Shown piece after piece: positions 49,440 to 61,599 of a DNA stretch of 64,000 bases. Source of the DNA: Dillenia suffruticosa. Its lineage: Eukaryota; Streptophyta; Magnoliopsida; Dilleniales; Dilleniaceae. The stretch spans positions 8,567,774-8,631,773 of the forward strand of contig JAVTVX010000030.1 in the NCBI GenBank assembly GCA_033439265.1, in the 5' to 3' direction. The first letter of the stretch is position 1. Each line of letters opens with the position of its first letter. The notes beneath the pieces are model-generated. The model saw nothing but the letters and a program-made list of their open reading frames with translations. It ran no database searches and was not told the origin of the DNA. The position numbers were made by a program, and so were the translations under genes.

Positions 49440-49948
49440 TCAATTTTTGTTATTGTTTGTATTTTTAATGATACCGAATTTAATGTCATATCATACGTTT
49501 AGTGATGTGAAAATCTCATGCAACCAATTTAAAAAATGTCACTCTCACATTTTTAGTATTTACCATTCATGAAAATTTAGATTAATTCACTCAATAAATT
49601 TTCAAAAAGTGCTTCTTTTGTATAATACAAGCATTTTAATAAAAAACTAGAAAAATAATTAAGTAAAAGAAAAAGAAAATCAAACACCAAAACAAGAAAC
49701 TTCAACCATTTTGTTTCATTTAAATATGGTTTGCTTTTATGGTGAATGAAAAAAGGATAATATCCTTTATAGACACAAAATATGATTCCATCTTTGTTTA
49801 GGGACGATTTTTCAATAATCACAAATTGTGTGATTTGCTAGTCAAAATATATGCTGTCCATCATGACTTTGATTTAATCAAGAAAGTTATAACCATTAGT
49901 ATTCATGCCCATTACATCATATCTAATGACACATTTCCTTAAAATTAA

Positions 49949-50171
49949 ACTAACACGCAACAATTTTTTTTTCTGGGTAATTTGACCATCCGATATCTAG
50001 AATTTCATCCCGACTAATCCGGATCGAAGAGTCTATCAGTTCTCAATTGAGGGGATCCTCTCCCAATAACGTTTTTTCCGTACTCAGTGAGAATCGAATT
50101 CCCGACCTGATTAAAGAACGAAAGTGCCTTTCCCACCTACGCTAACATATGTCGATACTAACACGCAACAA
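49949..50171 (-). mobile_element. SINE with perfect 15-bp target duplication
   Basis: The 193-bp body (49964-50156) is flanked by identical actaacacgcaacaa at 49949-49963 and 50157-50171. In element sense it starts near tatgttagcgtaggtggg (box-A-like tagcgtaggtgg), has the box-B-like gggaattcgattctc, then gatccggattagtcgggatg, and ends with an A run. The perfect duplication suggests that it is recent. Confidence 0.85.
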
Positions 50172-50459
50172 TAGCCTCCCATGTAGTCTTCCTAGTGGAC
50201 CAACGTAGAAGACCTTAGGAGAATTAGGTTATATTAGAATGCTCAAATATGAACCATTGGGATGTTGAGAAATTATACTAAATTTATACAATATAAAAGG
50301 AGTATATTGTATAAGGGGGAAAAAGGGAAAAAAAAAAAAAAAAAAAAAAACCTCAAATGTTTCCGGAAAGGAAAAATAGCATGTTAATAGTATCTGTGAA
50401 ACAAATATTGATATACATCCATAGTAATCATTATCTTTAGGCTGGCGAGGACAAAACTC
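50172..50459. other. Region downstream of the AHL-like gene
   Basis: Probably holds the 3' untranslated region of the AHL-like gene. It contains a run of more than 20 A at about 50331-50350. No separate gene. Confidence 0.4.
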
Positions 50460-50858
50460 TCAATTGGATCCGCCAGCAGCAGAAAGCATAGCATCTTGGC
50501 CTGAACCCATTCCATGTCCAATGTTAGATGGGCCAGCAGGTGGCATGCCCACTTGGTCTGAACCCATTCCATTTCCAGCATTAGGTGGGGCACCTGGCGG
50601 CATACCCTCTTGGTCTGAACCCACTCCCTGTCCAGCGTTAGATGGACCAGCAGGCGGAATACCCTCTTGGTCTGAACCCACTCCATGTCCAGCATTCGAT
50701 GGGCCAGCAGGAGCCTGCTCCTCTCCACCTGTAAGGGTTTCGTGCACAGCAGGAAGTGCACCCTCATTCGATGCAATAGGGTTGGCAGCCCTAGGCGCAG
50801 CTCTGCGCTTTCTCCTTGGTTTTTCCTCCCCATTCAAGTTGTAGGCGGTCATACAAAC
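50460..50858 (-). CDS. AHL-like gene, exon 5
   Basis: Begins after ctcag with VCMTAYNLNGEEKPRRKRR and ends GGSN then TGA. It holds the last PPC strand, a basic cluster and the repeats. Other open frames overlapping this exon on both strands arise from the repeats. Confidence 0.8.
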   Translation of the reverse strand, partial: VCMTAYNLNGEEKPRRKRRAAPRAANPIASNEGALPAVHETLTGGEEQAPAGPSNAGHGVGSDQEGIPPAGPSNAGQGVGSDQEGMPPGAPPNAGNGMGSDQVGMPPAGPSNIGHGMGSGQDAMLSAAGGSN

Positions 50859-53800
50859 CTGAGATTTGATGAAAACTTCCAGAGTTAGAAGTGGACAAAT
50901 GTTTCATGACTATTCCAAACAGTTTGATCAAAGTCTGGGCATAAGATTACCCTTCCTAGAGCATCAACCTTAAGAAATACACCATGGACCATCCTTTAAT
51001 GAGGTCCGGTGACTTCATAGTCCGTCACCAACCAGCTATCACACAAATCAGGTTCACAAGCATGAATAAGCTATGTTTTGGCGTTTATGTTTACTTAGGG
51101 CTAAAAGTTAGAGAGAGATGGTTTCTTCACTTTTTTTTTTTTTTTTTGGTCAGTAGTTAGCTAGTTTCTTCATCATAACAGAATATAGGTCCATACCACC
51201 ACCGCTGTATCAACAATGACGGGGCCAGCAATTCTACCCTGGATAACTATTCCACTTCGTCCTATGAAGCTGATGGATGCTCCACCAATGGGATGACCTC
51301 TGCCCACATTGTTACCGGGCACATACACACCCGTTAGGGAGAGCATCTCCCATTGGCCCTGCAACAAAGTAATAGGATTAGAAAAATATAGTCCCATATC
51401 AACAAACTATATAAATAGAATTAAAAGGCTGGAGGTAGAGGAAAAAGGAAATAACAGGCAAAATCGAAATCATAAATCAAGAAATTTGATGTGACAGCAA
51501 TAATTTTGTCTAAAAATTATCTAGAGATCTTATACTAGAACACATCTTTTATCCCCTGGCACGGATGATATTGCACTTAGTCCTTTTGCTTAACCTCATT
51601 TCTTCAACTCTATGAGAACTTCTCCCACTCCATCTTTATGAAAAACCTTTGTTGACCAAACAGGAATTTCACCCAGTGTGACACAAAGAATCCAGACATG
51701 CTGTTTCATCCATCCTCAAAATATGACTATCAAAGAACTGTAGCAGCAGTATGACAGCAAGAGAAAGTGATCAAAGCCATGGCCTATGTTGAATATCCAA
51801 TGTATTTCTGTGCCTAAATTGTAAACATTGCAGTGCCCAAAAAGTTGGAGAATGTATAAACGGCAATCATGCTTATATATATATTTTTTTCCCAACATGC
51901 CTATGGAGGATTTCAAGAGGTTTAAGTAGAGAATGTTTCTTCACCAGATTTATACATACATGACTCCAGGAATCACTTCTTATTACCATTCACAGAACAA
52001 AGGTCTATTACCATATTCCGTTTAGCATCTTTAGTAGTTATGTTGCCATTTGAAATGTAATAATGCTTCTACCAATGCACTGACATTGGTAACTGATAAC
52101 GTTGTGGAACTACGTATTCTCAATGGGAATTTTTATAATGTTTAAATTTCTTACAAGATAACTCTTCACAATTAACTATTCACGCCCTAAACTCATAGCC
52201 CTTAATTTCTTCAGCTCAGAATCCTTTTGAAACAAATTACACTTAACTCTTCTGCTCCCGCAGCACCCAATTATCTCTCCTTATGTTCAAATCACCATCT
52301 CTAAGCTAGTTCAAAACTTAATGGAAATTGTCATATAAAATTTTCTTTATGCCATTTAGGCTAGAAGTGCTCCTATTCTGTAGAACAATAAGCAAAAATC
52401 TAATGACTTAAATTACCAAAAAACAATTTTTGCAATAAGTCCTTGTAAGGATGTTGTCAACATGAACTGTTAGCACAATATGGGGTGTAAAACCCACTCT
52501 ATACTGGAGATAAGTTCTAAAGTAGAATCAGAAGCATACTCAAGAATCTCAACATGCAAATATATGACATGAAGCACACATTAGGAAATTGCAGATCTTC
52601 CAAAAGTTTGGAGAAAATGTGATCACGGGAAAAATGAAAATGAAAAAGTTGAAACAACCTTTACAGATAATTTAAAAAGAGAAAAAAAAATAGTTGGGTA
52701 CCTCATAAGAAATTGGACTTGCACAATTAGGAGCAGCAACAGTAACAAGTGACAGTCGCCCCTGACCAGAGTTGACTTGAAGGACCCTTGACTCATTCAA
52801 GGCAACCGATATCAGCATATCCGCCAAGTTCTAAAATTACCACACACAAAATAAATAAATAAAATTAAAAACTTGTTGGCTGTGGAATGGAACACTTGAA
52901 AAAGCATCAAAGAGCCAAGAACAGTTTACAAACAAGGAAAATTTAGATCACCGTAACTTCTAGTCCCTCTCCCCCCAACCTTCTCCCAAAGGAAAAAAGA
53001 ATAATAATCATTCTTTGCATGTATGGAAGCAGAAAAATTTTTAACTGTAAAAATAACGTCTTCTGGAAAGCTTATGAGTCGGGTGCCAGAAGGAAGCTCA
53101 GTGCAATTATGAAAATACCACTTCAATATGATATTCTATCATTTATATGGCTAATATTGACATCCTTAAAACCCTTACTTCACCAAATAATATAGACTGC
53201 AAATGACATATGAAGATGTTTGTTGATATTCGGGCATTTTAACTAACTAGTATGATCATATGTTCATCAAAGCTATTAAACCCCATTTGTTTATCGCTGT
53301 TGCTGGAGGATATAAATATCAATACAAGTCACAGCTTCACCAAACAAGTGACATATGGTGGCTTACTAGAGTAATGACCTCATTTTTTGGCTTTTGCCAC
53401 CAAGCATGTACAGTCCTATGGGGCTCTTTGTAATTAATAAACAAGCATAGTCAGTCCCTAAAAATCAAGAATGTTTACTTCAGATCAAGGTATTAAGAAT
53501 ATAGAATCTGAGCTATTGGTTTTAAGCCCTCTACCAACAACAGATGTTTTACCATACCTACAAGCAATTTAAGAAGACCTTGCGATCTTTTCCTGGTTCA
53601 AATGGGTTGCTGAAGAGCAAATAAGACTTCTAAGATGAAACAGGATTGTGGACCATCAAAATTTAACCATAATCTAGCCCTCTGATTATAACATTAAAGG
53701 GCATGACAAGCCACTAACTACAGCCATGACCAAATGTGGGCTTAGGGAGACAACACAATAAACCAACATGGGAGCTCAAAAATAAAAGAGTCAATAAAAA

Positions 53801-56800
53801 TAAGATACAAGATGCAAGCACATGTTTGTCAAAGCCATACATAGTGATGAATATGGAAATGGATGAATGCAACTACAAAAATAACATGAAATATAAGTGA
53901 TTTCATATTAAAAAAAAGTGATAGCTATGGAATTGACAATTAAATTTCATATACTAAAAATAAGTTAAATCTTAAACCCCCCCCCCCCATTTGAGTGATG
54001 AGATTTCTGCTTTTTCTTGCCAATGGAAGTAACAGTTGGCAGGGACAACAAAATCACTATTTTATCACTGAAAAATAGATAGAACAACTTTATTCTGGGT
54101 AATTTTTGAAGAATTTTCTTCTAGGAAATAAAGTCAAAACAATTAATACATTTATCATGGTACATGTGTTTAGGCATTATTCATTCAAATTGGACAAAGG
54201 GAGTATTAGATACCTCCTTTCAAACATAGAAAATAGGTTTTCATAACCTACAACTAAAAATGCCATGTTTGGGCCATGTATACTCAATCTCAAGTCAAAG
54301 GGGAGTCCATGACCACAAAAGTCCAAAAGCATGTTTAACACATGTTTTAGATGCAGTCATGCCAAACATAACTCATAAAAACAACAGTATAGTGAAAGAT
54401 GTGTAGCATACAACTAGGGGTGAGGGCTACCTTTCCTATATATTAGAGCTACCCTATATCTAGATAATCATCCATTCTATGATTATCAACACAAAGGCGA
54501 GATAAAGTTGCCTTCATCTGATAAGGGGCATGTGGTACTATTATCATGTGAGTTATCAAATTGTAACGCATGCTAACAACATATAAGAGACATAAATACA
54601 AGGCTTTTCCTTTGCTGGAAAGTATCGTACATAATCAAATCATCTTCACAGTTTTATTCCTTCAGTAGTCAAGACCAGTTTCCTGTGTACAAATGTGATG
54701 GTCATTTCCCATTGTCACTACAAAAAGACAACAAATAACGGAATGCTACCACCATTGATCAACAAACCCAATCCATCAAGTACACTCACCAAGTTTCAGT
54801 GAACTAACCCTGATCAAACAAAGGATTAGGAACATAAACACATCATATTCTCTTAAATCCTTCATCACTTTATGGTAGAGGAGAAAAATTACCAAGCCGG
54901 CATGATAACTCTTATTTCTTATTTAAGTAAAGAGAAACCTAGGAGGGAAACACTTTCCTTTTGAACCATCCTGAACATTATTGTAACAATATTAGGAAGG
55001 AAGAAAAGTGATAAGGATTTTGGTGATGACACTTGACAAGCCTTATATGGTCAAAATGAGCTTGGGGAGGGCTTGAATCAAAATTTACATTATAGTGAAA
55101 GTGATTAAAGGGAACATGTTCATCCACAATGCAGGTACTGTATTGATTGTGTATTTACTACTCCTAAGGACCTCTGTAATGACACCCACAGCAACTTATG
55201 GCAATAGAGGATATGAATGGTCTCAACAAAGTTCTCGGCACTTGGTAATATTCCGTGCTTGACATTGTAAACTATTTCAAGTTGAGAACTTGTGATGCAA
55301 ATTTCTCCACAAGCTGTGGAAGAAAGAGGATAATACAAAAACTGGCTACTTCAGTGAAGATAACGAAGAAACACTTTGGCTTCATAATATTTGCTTTTGA
55401 TCAATCAGACTGTCATTCAATTTGGGAAATTTTTGAGTTTGAAGTTGCTAGATTCTGTCTCATACCATGTGTGTAAGAATTTCTTTGATGCATTATCTCC
55501 TAAACAAGAGCTTAAGATACAAAAAATTTGATAAGAAATTCACAAAGGTGAGAACAACAACAGCAGCAATCAACCCTTTATCCCACTAAGTAGGGTCAGC
55601 TACATACATAAATTCTTGTCTTAGCTTTACATTGGCTGGTTACCTAACGCAATTCTCCTCCTTTATCTGGGTTTGGAACTGACCATGGTAATTCACAAAG
55701 GCAAGAAAAAGAACAGTATATAAACTAGTGAATAACTGCTTTCAAATCCTTCACCAACTTCAACTATAACTTTGAAAACCCCCAAGACACAAGTCCACGC
55801 ATAAGCATAAAATACGATCTAATCCCACATAATAGAAAGACCAATAATCTGATTATCAAAAATCCTCACAGTCTACTCACTCCAAATAAACTAAGGAATC
55901 GTCACCCAAAAAAAAAAAAATCCCGACAATGAACATGCACTTTAAAAACTCCAAATTTTATTGGAAACAATTTATTAAGGTCCGTGGAGCAAACACAATC
56001 ATCATCACACACAATAAATAAGCAGTTTCCATCTCCATACAAAAATATATGATATCTAATTTTGGAATTATTGGAACACACGAGACACATCCAGTAAGAT
56101 AGCTTTAGAAGGTCTCAACTTTTGCAACAATTCATTGTTAAAGGAGAACTTTCAAGAAGGCTAATAAGATATTGAAAAAGAGATTTGCAATGAAAAACAC
56201 CTGAAACATCAAAACTCTAAGTTCTATCAGGAGAATTAAAGGAAAGTCCATTTCTTTGTAAGAGGGAAATTAGATCTATATAACCTCTCTATTGTAAGAG
56301 TTTTTAAACAGTGAAAATCCCAAAAAATTGAATATCACATGATGTGATATTCCCCTCACAAAATGGTTCTCACGAAGTGAGTGAGATATCAAAGGTCGAA
56401 GTAAGAGTTTCTCATTATAGCCTTAGAAATATCTTTTATTTATATCATCTTTTTTCTTTTATCATTCAAATGGGAGGAATCTTGGATCCATTCTATCCCT
56501 GCTTTTTGACTCTATTAGCTTTCTAAAGCTTTAGTCAACTCTTATACATTATTTTCATAATCATGACACTCATTTGGAGACTAACTAATTTCCTTGCTAC
56601 AAGGAAATAAACTTTCTCCAAATTTCCCTCTTAGGACACTTGTTGGTTTTGATACTTTCGCTTATAAATCTTTCTTTTAACGTCACATTTGCCTTCCCCA
56701 CACCTTTCCTTTTCCCTAAACCAAATGTATTAGGAAGGCAAAATTTCCCGCCAAAGTTAAGATTTTTACTACTTGTATTATATTTAAGATCAATAAAAAT

Positions 56801-59800
56801 AATTTGATACAAAAAGATATCTTTTAAAATAATCCACATGGACATTTTTATCATGTATTACAAGAATTTTAAAACTAGAAATCAATTGTTGCCATATTGT
56901 TCTATTGCGCAAGAGAGATAAAACGACCTCTTTGCATTGCATAAATGGTGGGTTTGTGCTAGAAGCCTCAATGATGTGATTTTGGCAAATTTTAATTGTT
57001 TTGAAAGGTGAAAAATATTTTTCCTTCAAAATGTGCTATTGTAGCTATTTTTTAGGGTATTTAGAGTAAACAAAATACTAGGAGTTTTGGAAATCAGAGT
57101 ACTATTCCTTTTTTGGACAATATATATTTTTTTATTTCTCATTTATCAAATACACCCACCCTCTCCCTATCCCCGCACTAAGCCGGGGAGCACTTTGTGC
57201 GCCGGGGAGCACTTTTTTTATCAAATAAATTGAGGTTGAATGTGTTTTAAGAAATCAAGCTAGAGATAAACTCAAGTTGCTTAATTAGCACATGATAAAT
57301 AAGTAGAAGCCAAGCATCAAAATGCTCAAACTTAACTCTTGAAAGACAGAAATTGATATCAAGCTAGCTCATTTACATCACAAGACAAGCTCAAAAGCTT
57401 TTCACAACCTCACTTATCCAGTGCGGTAATGAGTATCTATTGAAACACATAATCCTAGTTACATCAGCACTTATCAAGAATGAACTATCCAAGCCCATAG
57501 GGAAAAAAAATAAAATGGAGCCATCCAAAGTCAACACCAAACTTATTTTCCCCAAAGTTGGGAATCAAGATCCATATTAGTCATATATCTAGTTGTACAT
57601 GCTTGATTGGGAAACATAATCTAGCATAAAAGATAAGCCCGAGGTTGCATCTTCAAACTTGAGTGAGCTTTGAAGTGTTCTTGTTCTAAGCTCAAGAATA
57701 TTTGCCTAATTTGAAGATGACACAAACCATGTCAAAAACTTGTTTTGTTGATTGCTCAAAATTGTCTTGACCAATTAATGGGCTAGTAGCCCTTGTTAGG
57801 TGTACTAGGCCTAGCTAGGCCATGTTAATCCATGCTCGCCACGTTGTTCTTGAAATTCACTATCAATTAATGTCCATGATGTAATTATGTTAGCAACATC
57901 TTTCTTTAGTGGCAATCACCATTGTTCTGATCTATTAATTCCAAAGATAGAATCATAAACTGTTTTGGTAGACATGATTGTCCAAGGACAGAGAAGCTCA
58001 GCCAGTGTCTTCAACTACAAGGAAGTGAGTGCTTTTTCTGTTGGAAATTTTTAGGGATGGCAACGAGGCAGGTTCTCGGCGGGGCAGCCAGGTCTTGACA
58101 ATTTACGAGGCAGCCAGTGTCTTCAACTTCCGACCTAACCTGCCCTTGTAGGGTGGCAAGGACCCAAGCCTGCCCGGGAAGCCCTATAGAGGTAGGATAG
58201 GCAGGCATGTAGCCCAAACCCTATAAAGAGAAATTTACACAAAAAATAAATAAATAAATAACGAAGAAAGAGAGAGAGAGATTGAATCAGGGGGAGTAAG
58301 ATATGAGATTAGTTTTTAGATGGATGAATCGCATCTGTCTATTTCATTTGACAATAGCGATGAAGCAAGAGAGTTGTCTTATCTACAGTACATCCTTCTA
58401 AAAATAGAAGATTGGACAATAGGATATGATGATTGGGAGAAAGACTCCACGCAAGAAAGAGAAGTGAAACAACTGGACCAGACCAATGCAGGTAGCTAGC
58501 AGATCAGAACAAGAAAGAAAGAAAAGAAAGTGGAAAAATAAAAGCTAGAAAGACTGGCTGTGATATGAGGAACACAAATCAAGGGAAAGGAATAGGAGCA
58601 AAGCAATTTTGTGATAAGTCCAAGGGAGAGAGGAGAGTGATCCTTGATTTAGTTGTGGAATATCCACACAGTTCCCCTCAATTTTTGTGAAATTAAGAAG
58701 ATTAGCAAACAAATGAGAAGACAAAACCAAAAGCTTTTGCTTAAAAAGTCAAGAATTTCATGCCATAATTGCTGATTTTGTAGCAAGACCAAAATAAAAA
58801 AATAGAAAAAATAAGGGGCTACTGAAGGCTTGAAGAGCAGGAAAAGAGGAGGAACAAGAAAAAGTAAAGAGGAAGAAAACTTACCCAAAAAAAGGAAGAA
58901 GAAAGTTTCGCAGAAAATGAGGAACATAGAACACCTCAACAAAAGCCAATTAAGTATATTCCAGGCATGGGAAGGGGAATATCAAGAAAATATCAGGGGT
59001 GAGCAGGTTTATTGAGTCCAAAGCAAATTTGTCATCCCTAGGAATTATCATTCCATTTATTTTCAAGCTTGCTCTTCAGACTGGCCTATCATTGCGGACT
59101 ATCAAACATACCAGCCTAGTGTTGCAGAAGGACCATTCCGTTCTAAGTTCAAAGGGAAGCTCTTTTTTCAACAAAATTCTGGAATGTTCATTTATGCAAG
59201 CATGGGGATCCAAAGCGAGCTCCCATCCTATACAACACCAGGTGGCCTTGTCACACAAGATCTCAATGTTCCTTCTGCTTTTAATTTAATTTTTCTAAAT
59301 GAAAATTAGACTTGGAAGTATTCTAACCCTTATATTTACCATTTTAATTTAATGGGATATGTATTGTAGGACGACATTGTCCAGGTAGATCCTTCATGTG
59401 AGCAAGGCGCAACGGCTTACCATTATGGTTTAACATGAAAAAATGGTAAACCTAATAAGGGATATTTTGAGATTTTGAAAACCATAAAATTGGCTTGATT
59501 GATTGTATTGATGATGCTGATTGCGTTATCTCTTTCCTTTTGTCTCTTTCTAATTTATGACAATCTCGCAACGTTGTAGTTACAAACAATTGCAAAATCT
59601 AATATCAAATGATCCACATAAAATATAATGGATAGTGTATCATCAGCATCCAAGATGACAATACTATATTTATTCAAAACCCTCTTTTAAAATTGAGAGA
59701 AGCCAAGAGAAAGTGGCAATTCTAATGCCATTGGCAAGTGCAGATGTCAGAATATTTGCTTCTAACTGTTACTAAAAGAACGCCTCAAAGAGTATGCAGT

Positions 59801-60993
59801 GCACTCAACAATAGTAACCAAAAAAAGATTTGAGACAAAAGCCCAGGAAGATCCAAATGCAAAATGGCTGCTTGCTGGCATTGTATGATTGTGCTTCTTA
59901 TAACTAGAATGATTTCCTCATCATGTTAGTCCAAGACTTGCCCAACAAGTCCACAGAACAAATAGAAGGGGTAGGGATCTGTGACCAACAAGGAATAGAT
60001 TTAAACTCGTGAAAAAGAAAATAGCATATAAGCAAGTGCACCCTGGGAATTCTAAATTTTGATCGACACATGGCCACATCAATGGTTTTAGGTTCTAACT
60101 CGATACATGACAACAGCAGCTCCTCATCTTGAAGGCTTCTGGGGGGCTATGGGTCAACCAAAAGTTTATCTCAGAATGAAATAAATGGTAAAGTTGGAGC
60201 TCATAAACAAGTGTCCCAAGATTTAGTTTCCAAGCGCGAAAAAGGGGAAAGCTGGAAATGGTGGTAATTGACAGTTGACAAGTGACACACTTAGGTATTC
60301 TCTGCATTAACTGATAAGCCAGCAAATTATAGTCTGAACTTTGAACCCTAAGTTCGTTTCCAATTTAAATGAACTACTGCTCTTCAATGCAAAAAGTCAA
60401 CTAAAGAAAAAGAAATTCCATGTGAGAAACAACAGCTGAGCAGTAGGAACAGCATATGGAAATGTAAAGAGGACTAGAAAAGCTAAACAAGCCTTAATCC
60501 ATCATGTACAAAAGCAAAGTGGCAGACACACACTTCAATTGCTCAGCCACTTTTACTTATAACAGTCAAACTAGCTTTACATCATGCTACTGAGGTTACA
60601 TATATATTGAGCATACCTCCCCCCTTTTAAGCATGATCGTGAGATCCTGGGAATCCCCACCATAAAAAAGTTGGCCTGCATATTGAAACGCACCACATGT
60701 AAAGAAACATGAAAATCAAGCATTTTGTAAGTACATGCTTTGGTGATGTATGCACATGTATCTACAAAAGGAACATGTCTGATAAATTAGTAAGATTTTT
60801 ATGTACTTGAAAGCGGGCGTGGTGGTGGGACTGGGGGTCGTGGGTGCCTGGCCCCAGACCCTACTGACCGCCCTCTCCCCCTGCCAGACCCCACCGGCCT
60901 TCCTCTTCTCCGTGGGGCCGGGGCTGGTGCCGGATGGGGCATCTCCGGTGCCCCTAGGTCATTGGTTTGGATTTGCTTATTGTTTTGGGCCAT
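50460..60993 (-). CDS. Divergent AT-hook/PPC (AHL-like) protein, five exons, 311 residues
   Basis: AHL proteins bind AT-rich DNA through an AT-hook and assemble through the PPC (DUF296) domain in the nucleus. By eye the exons are 60807-60993, 60617-60675, 52702-52830, 51197-51358 and 50460-50858; every junction has GT-AG borders and the phases agree, giving 312 codons with the stop. Residues 28-42 (RRRGRPVGSGRGRGR) form the AT-hook. The PPC domain covers roughly 70-185: GENLADMLISVALNESRVLQ, then GQWEMLSLTGVYVPG (matching GRFEILSLSG), GGASISF and a VDTAVVVV strand. A basic KPRRKRR (192-198) may be a nuclear signal. The C-terminus carries four 19-residue repeats. The PPC is unusually divergent and the second intron is 7786 bp. 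Exon limits need transcript support. Confidence 0.8.
50484..50711 (-). repeat. Four in-frame 57-bp coding repeats
   Basis: Each unit encodes 19 residues of the form PAGPSNAGHGVGSDQEGIP. Units 1 and 2 are nearly identical; 3 and 4 have diverged (PGAPPNAGNGMGSDQVGMP). The array is rich in Gly and Pro and likely disordered. Confidence 0.9.
51197..51358 (-). CDS. AHL-like gene, exon 4
   Basis: Starts after ttgcag with GQWEMLSLTGVYVPGNNVG and ends TAVV before gtatgg; 54 codons, phase 0 at both ends. It encodes the most conserved part of the PPC domain. Confidence 0.82.
51359..52701 (-). other. Intron 3 of the AHL-like gene
   Basis: 1343 bp between gtaccc (gene sense) and ttgcag. AT-rich; no exon or clear mobile element seen. 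Confidence 0.7.
52702..52830 (-). CDS. AHL-like gene, exon 3
   Basis: 43 codons, NLADMLISVALNESRVLQVN to SPISYE, after attttag and before gtaccc. It aligns with the first half of the PPC domain. Confidence 0.8.
55537..55701 (-). mobile_element. Au-like SINE remnant with 12-bp target duplication
   Basis: The 141-bp body (55549-55689) is flanked by identical aattcacaaagg at 55537-55548 and 55690-55701. It carries acaacaacag then tttatcccactaagtagggt and cagctacat, the complement of the 3' end of plant Au SINEs, whose tails are TTG repeats. The body looks 5'-truncated. Confidence 0.7.
58052..59040. mobile_element. hAT-like non-autonomous element in intron 2
   Basis: The ends tagggatggcaa (58052) and ttgtcatcccta (59040) are inverted repeats with one mismatch, of the tagggatgg type common in plant hAT derivatives. 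The flanks gaaatttt and ggaattat match in six of eight positions, a decayed 8-bp target duplication. The left arm is GC-rich; no transposase is encoded. Confidence 0.5.
60617..60675 (-). CDS. AHL-like gene, exon 2
   Basis: A 59-nt exon after tgcag, ending at gag before gtatgc. With the single base carried from exon 1 it reads SQLFYGGDSQDLTIMLKRGE. The short size makes it the least certain exon, but both borders and both phases fit. Confidence 0.65.
60807..60993 (-). CDS. AHL-like gene, exon 1 with AT-hook
   Basis: Begins MAQNNKQIQTNDLGAPEMPH, then a Pro/Ala stretch, the AT-hook RRRGRPVGSGRGRGR and a Pro-rich end (PPVPPPRPLS), with the donor gtacat after one extra base. The start is the only Met near the acceptor of the presumed 5'-UTR intron. 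Confidence 0.78.
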
Positions 60994-61010
60994 ATCTAAT
61001 TAAAATTAAC

Positions 61011-61228
61011 CTGAAAAAATCAGAACAAAATTTCGTTAACAAACACACTCACAATAAATTCAGCCACCAAAAAATCTATGGAAGATAAGAATTAAAGGAA
61101 CGAAAGATGCCAAGATAGATTGTTTGAAAAACCCTTCTTCTGAATCACATAAAACTCACCAAAACAACATAAATAAATCATCAAAATACAGATAGAACAC
61201 AAGAAACTTAAATGGGTTAGACACAAAC
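61011..61228 (-). other. Probable 5'-UTR intron of the AHL-like gene
   Basis: In gene sense a donor gcag/gtttgt at 61228 and a strong acceptor ttttttcag at 61011 lie 17 bases before the start codon. Upstream leader sequence would extend toward the CT-rich tract at 61571-61589. Inferred from splice signals only. Confidence 0.45.
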
Positions 61229-61271
61229 CTGCTTGTAAATGTCTGAAAGTCCCCCAAATTCGCCTGAATGC

Positions 61272-61275
61272 AAAA

Positions 61276-61311
<36 letters not shown>

Positions 61312-61312
61312 A
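61272..61312. repeat. (AAAT)n microsatellite
   Basis: About ten units of aaat, ending ataataaaa, in the leader or promoter region of the AHL-like gene. Confidence 0.9.
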
Positions 61313-61570
61313 AAAAGAGACAATATAAAAGAAAAACAACTTCCCGTACATGAATCGTAGAGCCAGATTAAGAAAGTATTCGATACATGAAGCTAAATTA
61401 ATTGACACGGTTGGTGGTGCTTGAATCTGCCATAGGAAATCCAAAGAGTAAACGGAAATAATCAAAGGGCTTCTGAATTTTCTCATTCTTGTTCTTCAAA
61501 AGGGGAAAGAATTGGTGATTTTATGAATGAGTCTGAGGAACAAAATGGGAAGGATTTTGAAAATGACGGG

Positions 61571-61589
61571 AGAGAGAGAGAGAGAGAGA
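61571..61589 (-). promoter_or_regulatory. CT-rich tract, possible core promoter element of the AHL-like gene
   Basis: A (GA)n run on the plus strand is (CT)n in gene sense. Plant core promoters often have such pyrimidine patches near the start site. Beyond it the DNA is AT-rich; no sure TATA box. Confidence 0.35.
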
Positions 61590-61599
61590 TTTCGAAAAT

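Larger units (their letters stand above)
52831..60616 (-). other. Intron 2 of the AHL-like gene (7.8 kb)
   Basis: The splice phase on both sides is zero and the protein reads through as LKRGE/NLADM, which fits the GED-type start of PPC domains, so I see no need for a missing exon. It holds an Au-like SINE (55537-55701), a hAT-like element (58052-59040), a C run near 53978 and a short duplicated gccggggagcactt near 57183-57210. The remaining DNA has no recognisable gene. Confidence 0.65.

Noticed and set aside
50384-50844. Long open frames overlapping exon 5 of the AHL-like gene in other frames
   Set aside because: They arise from the 57-bp repeat whose length is a multiple of three; only one frame connects by splicing to the PPC exons.
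58999-59289. 96-codon open frame on the plus strand inside intron 2
   Set aside because: It straddles the right end of the hAT-like element and has no domain.
61217-61486. 89-codon minus-strand frame upstream of the AHL-like start
   Set aside because: It translates the AAAT microsatellite and has no domain; the splice signals here suggest untranslated leader.
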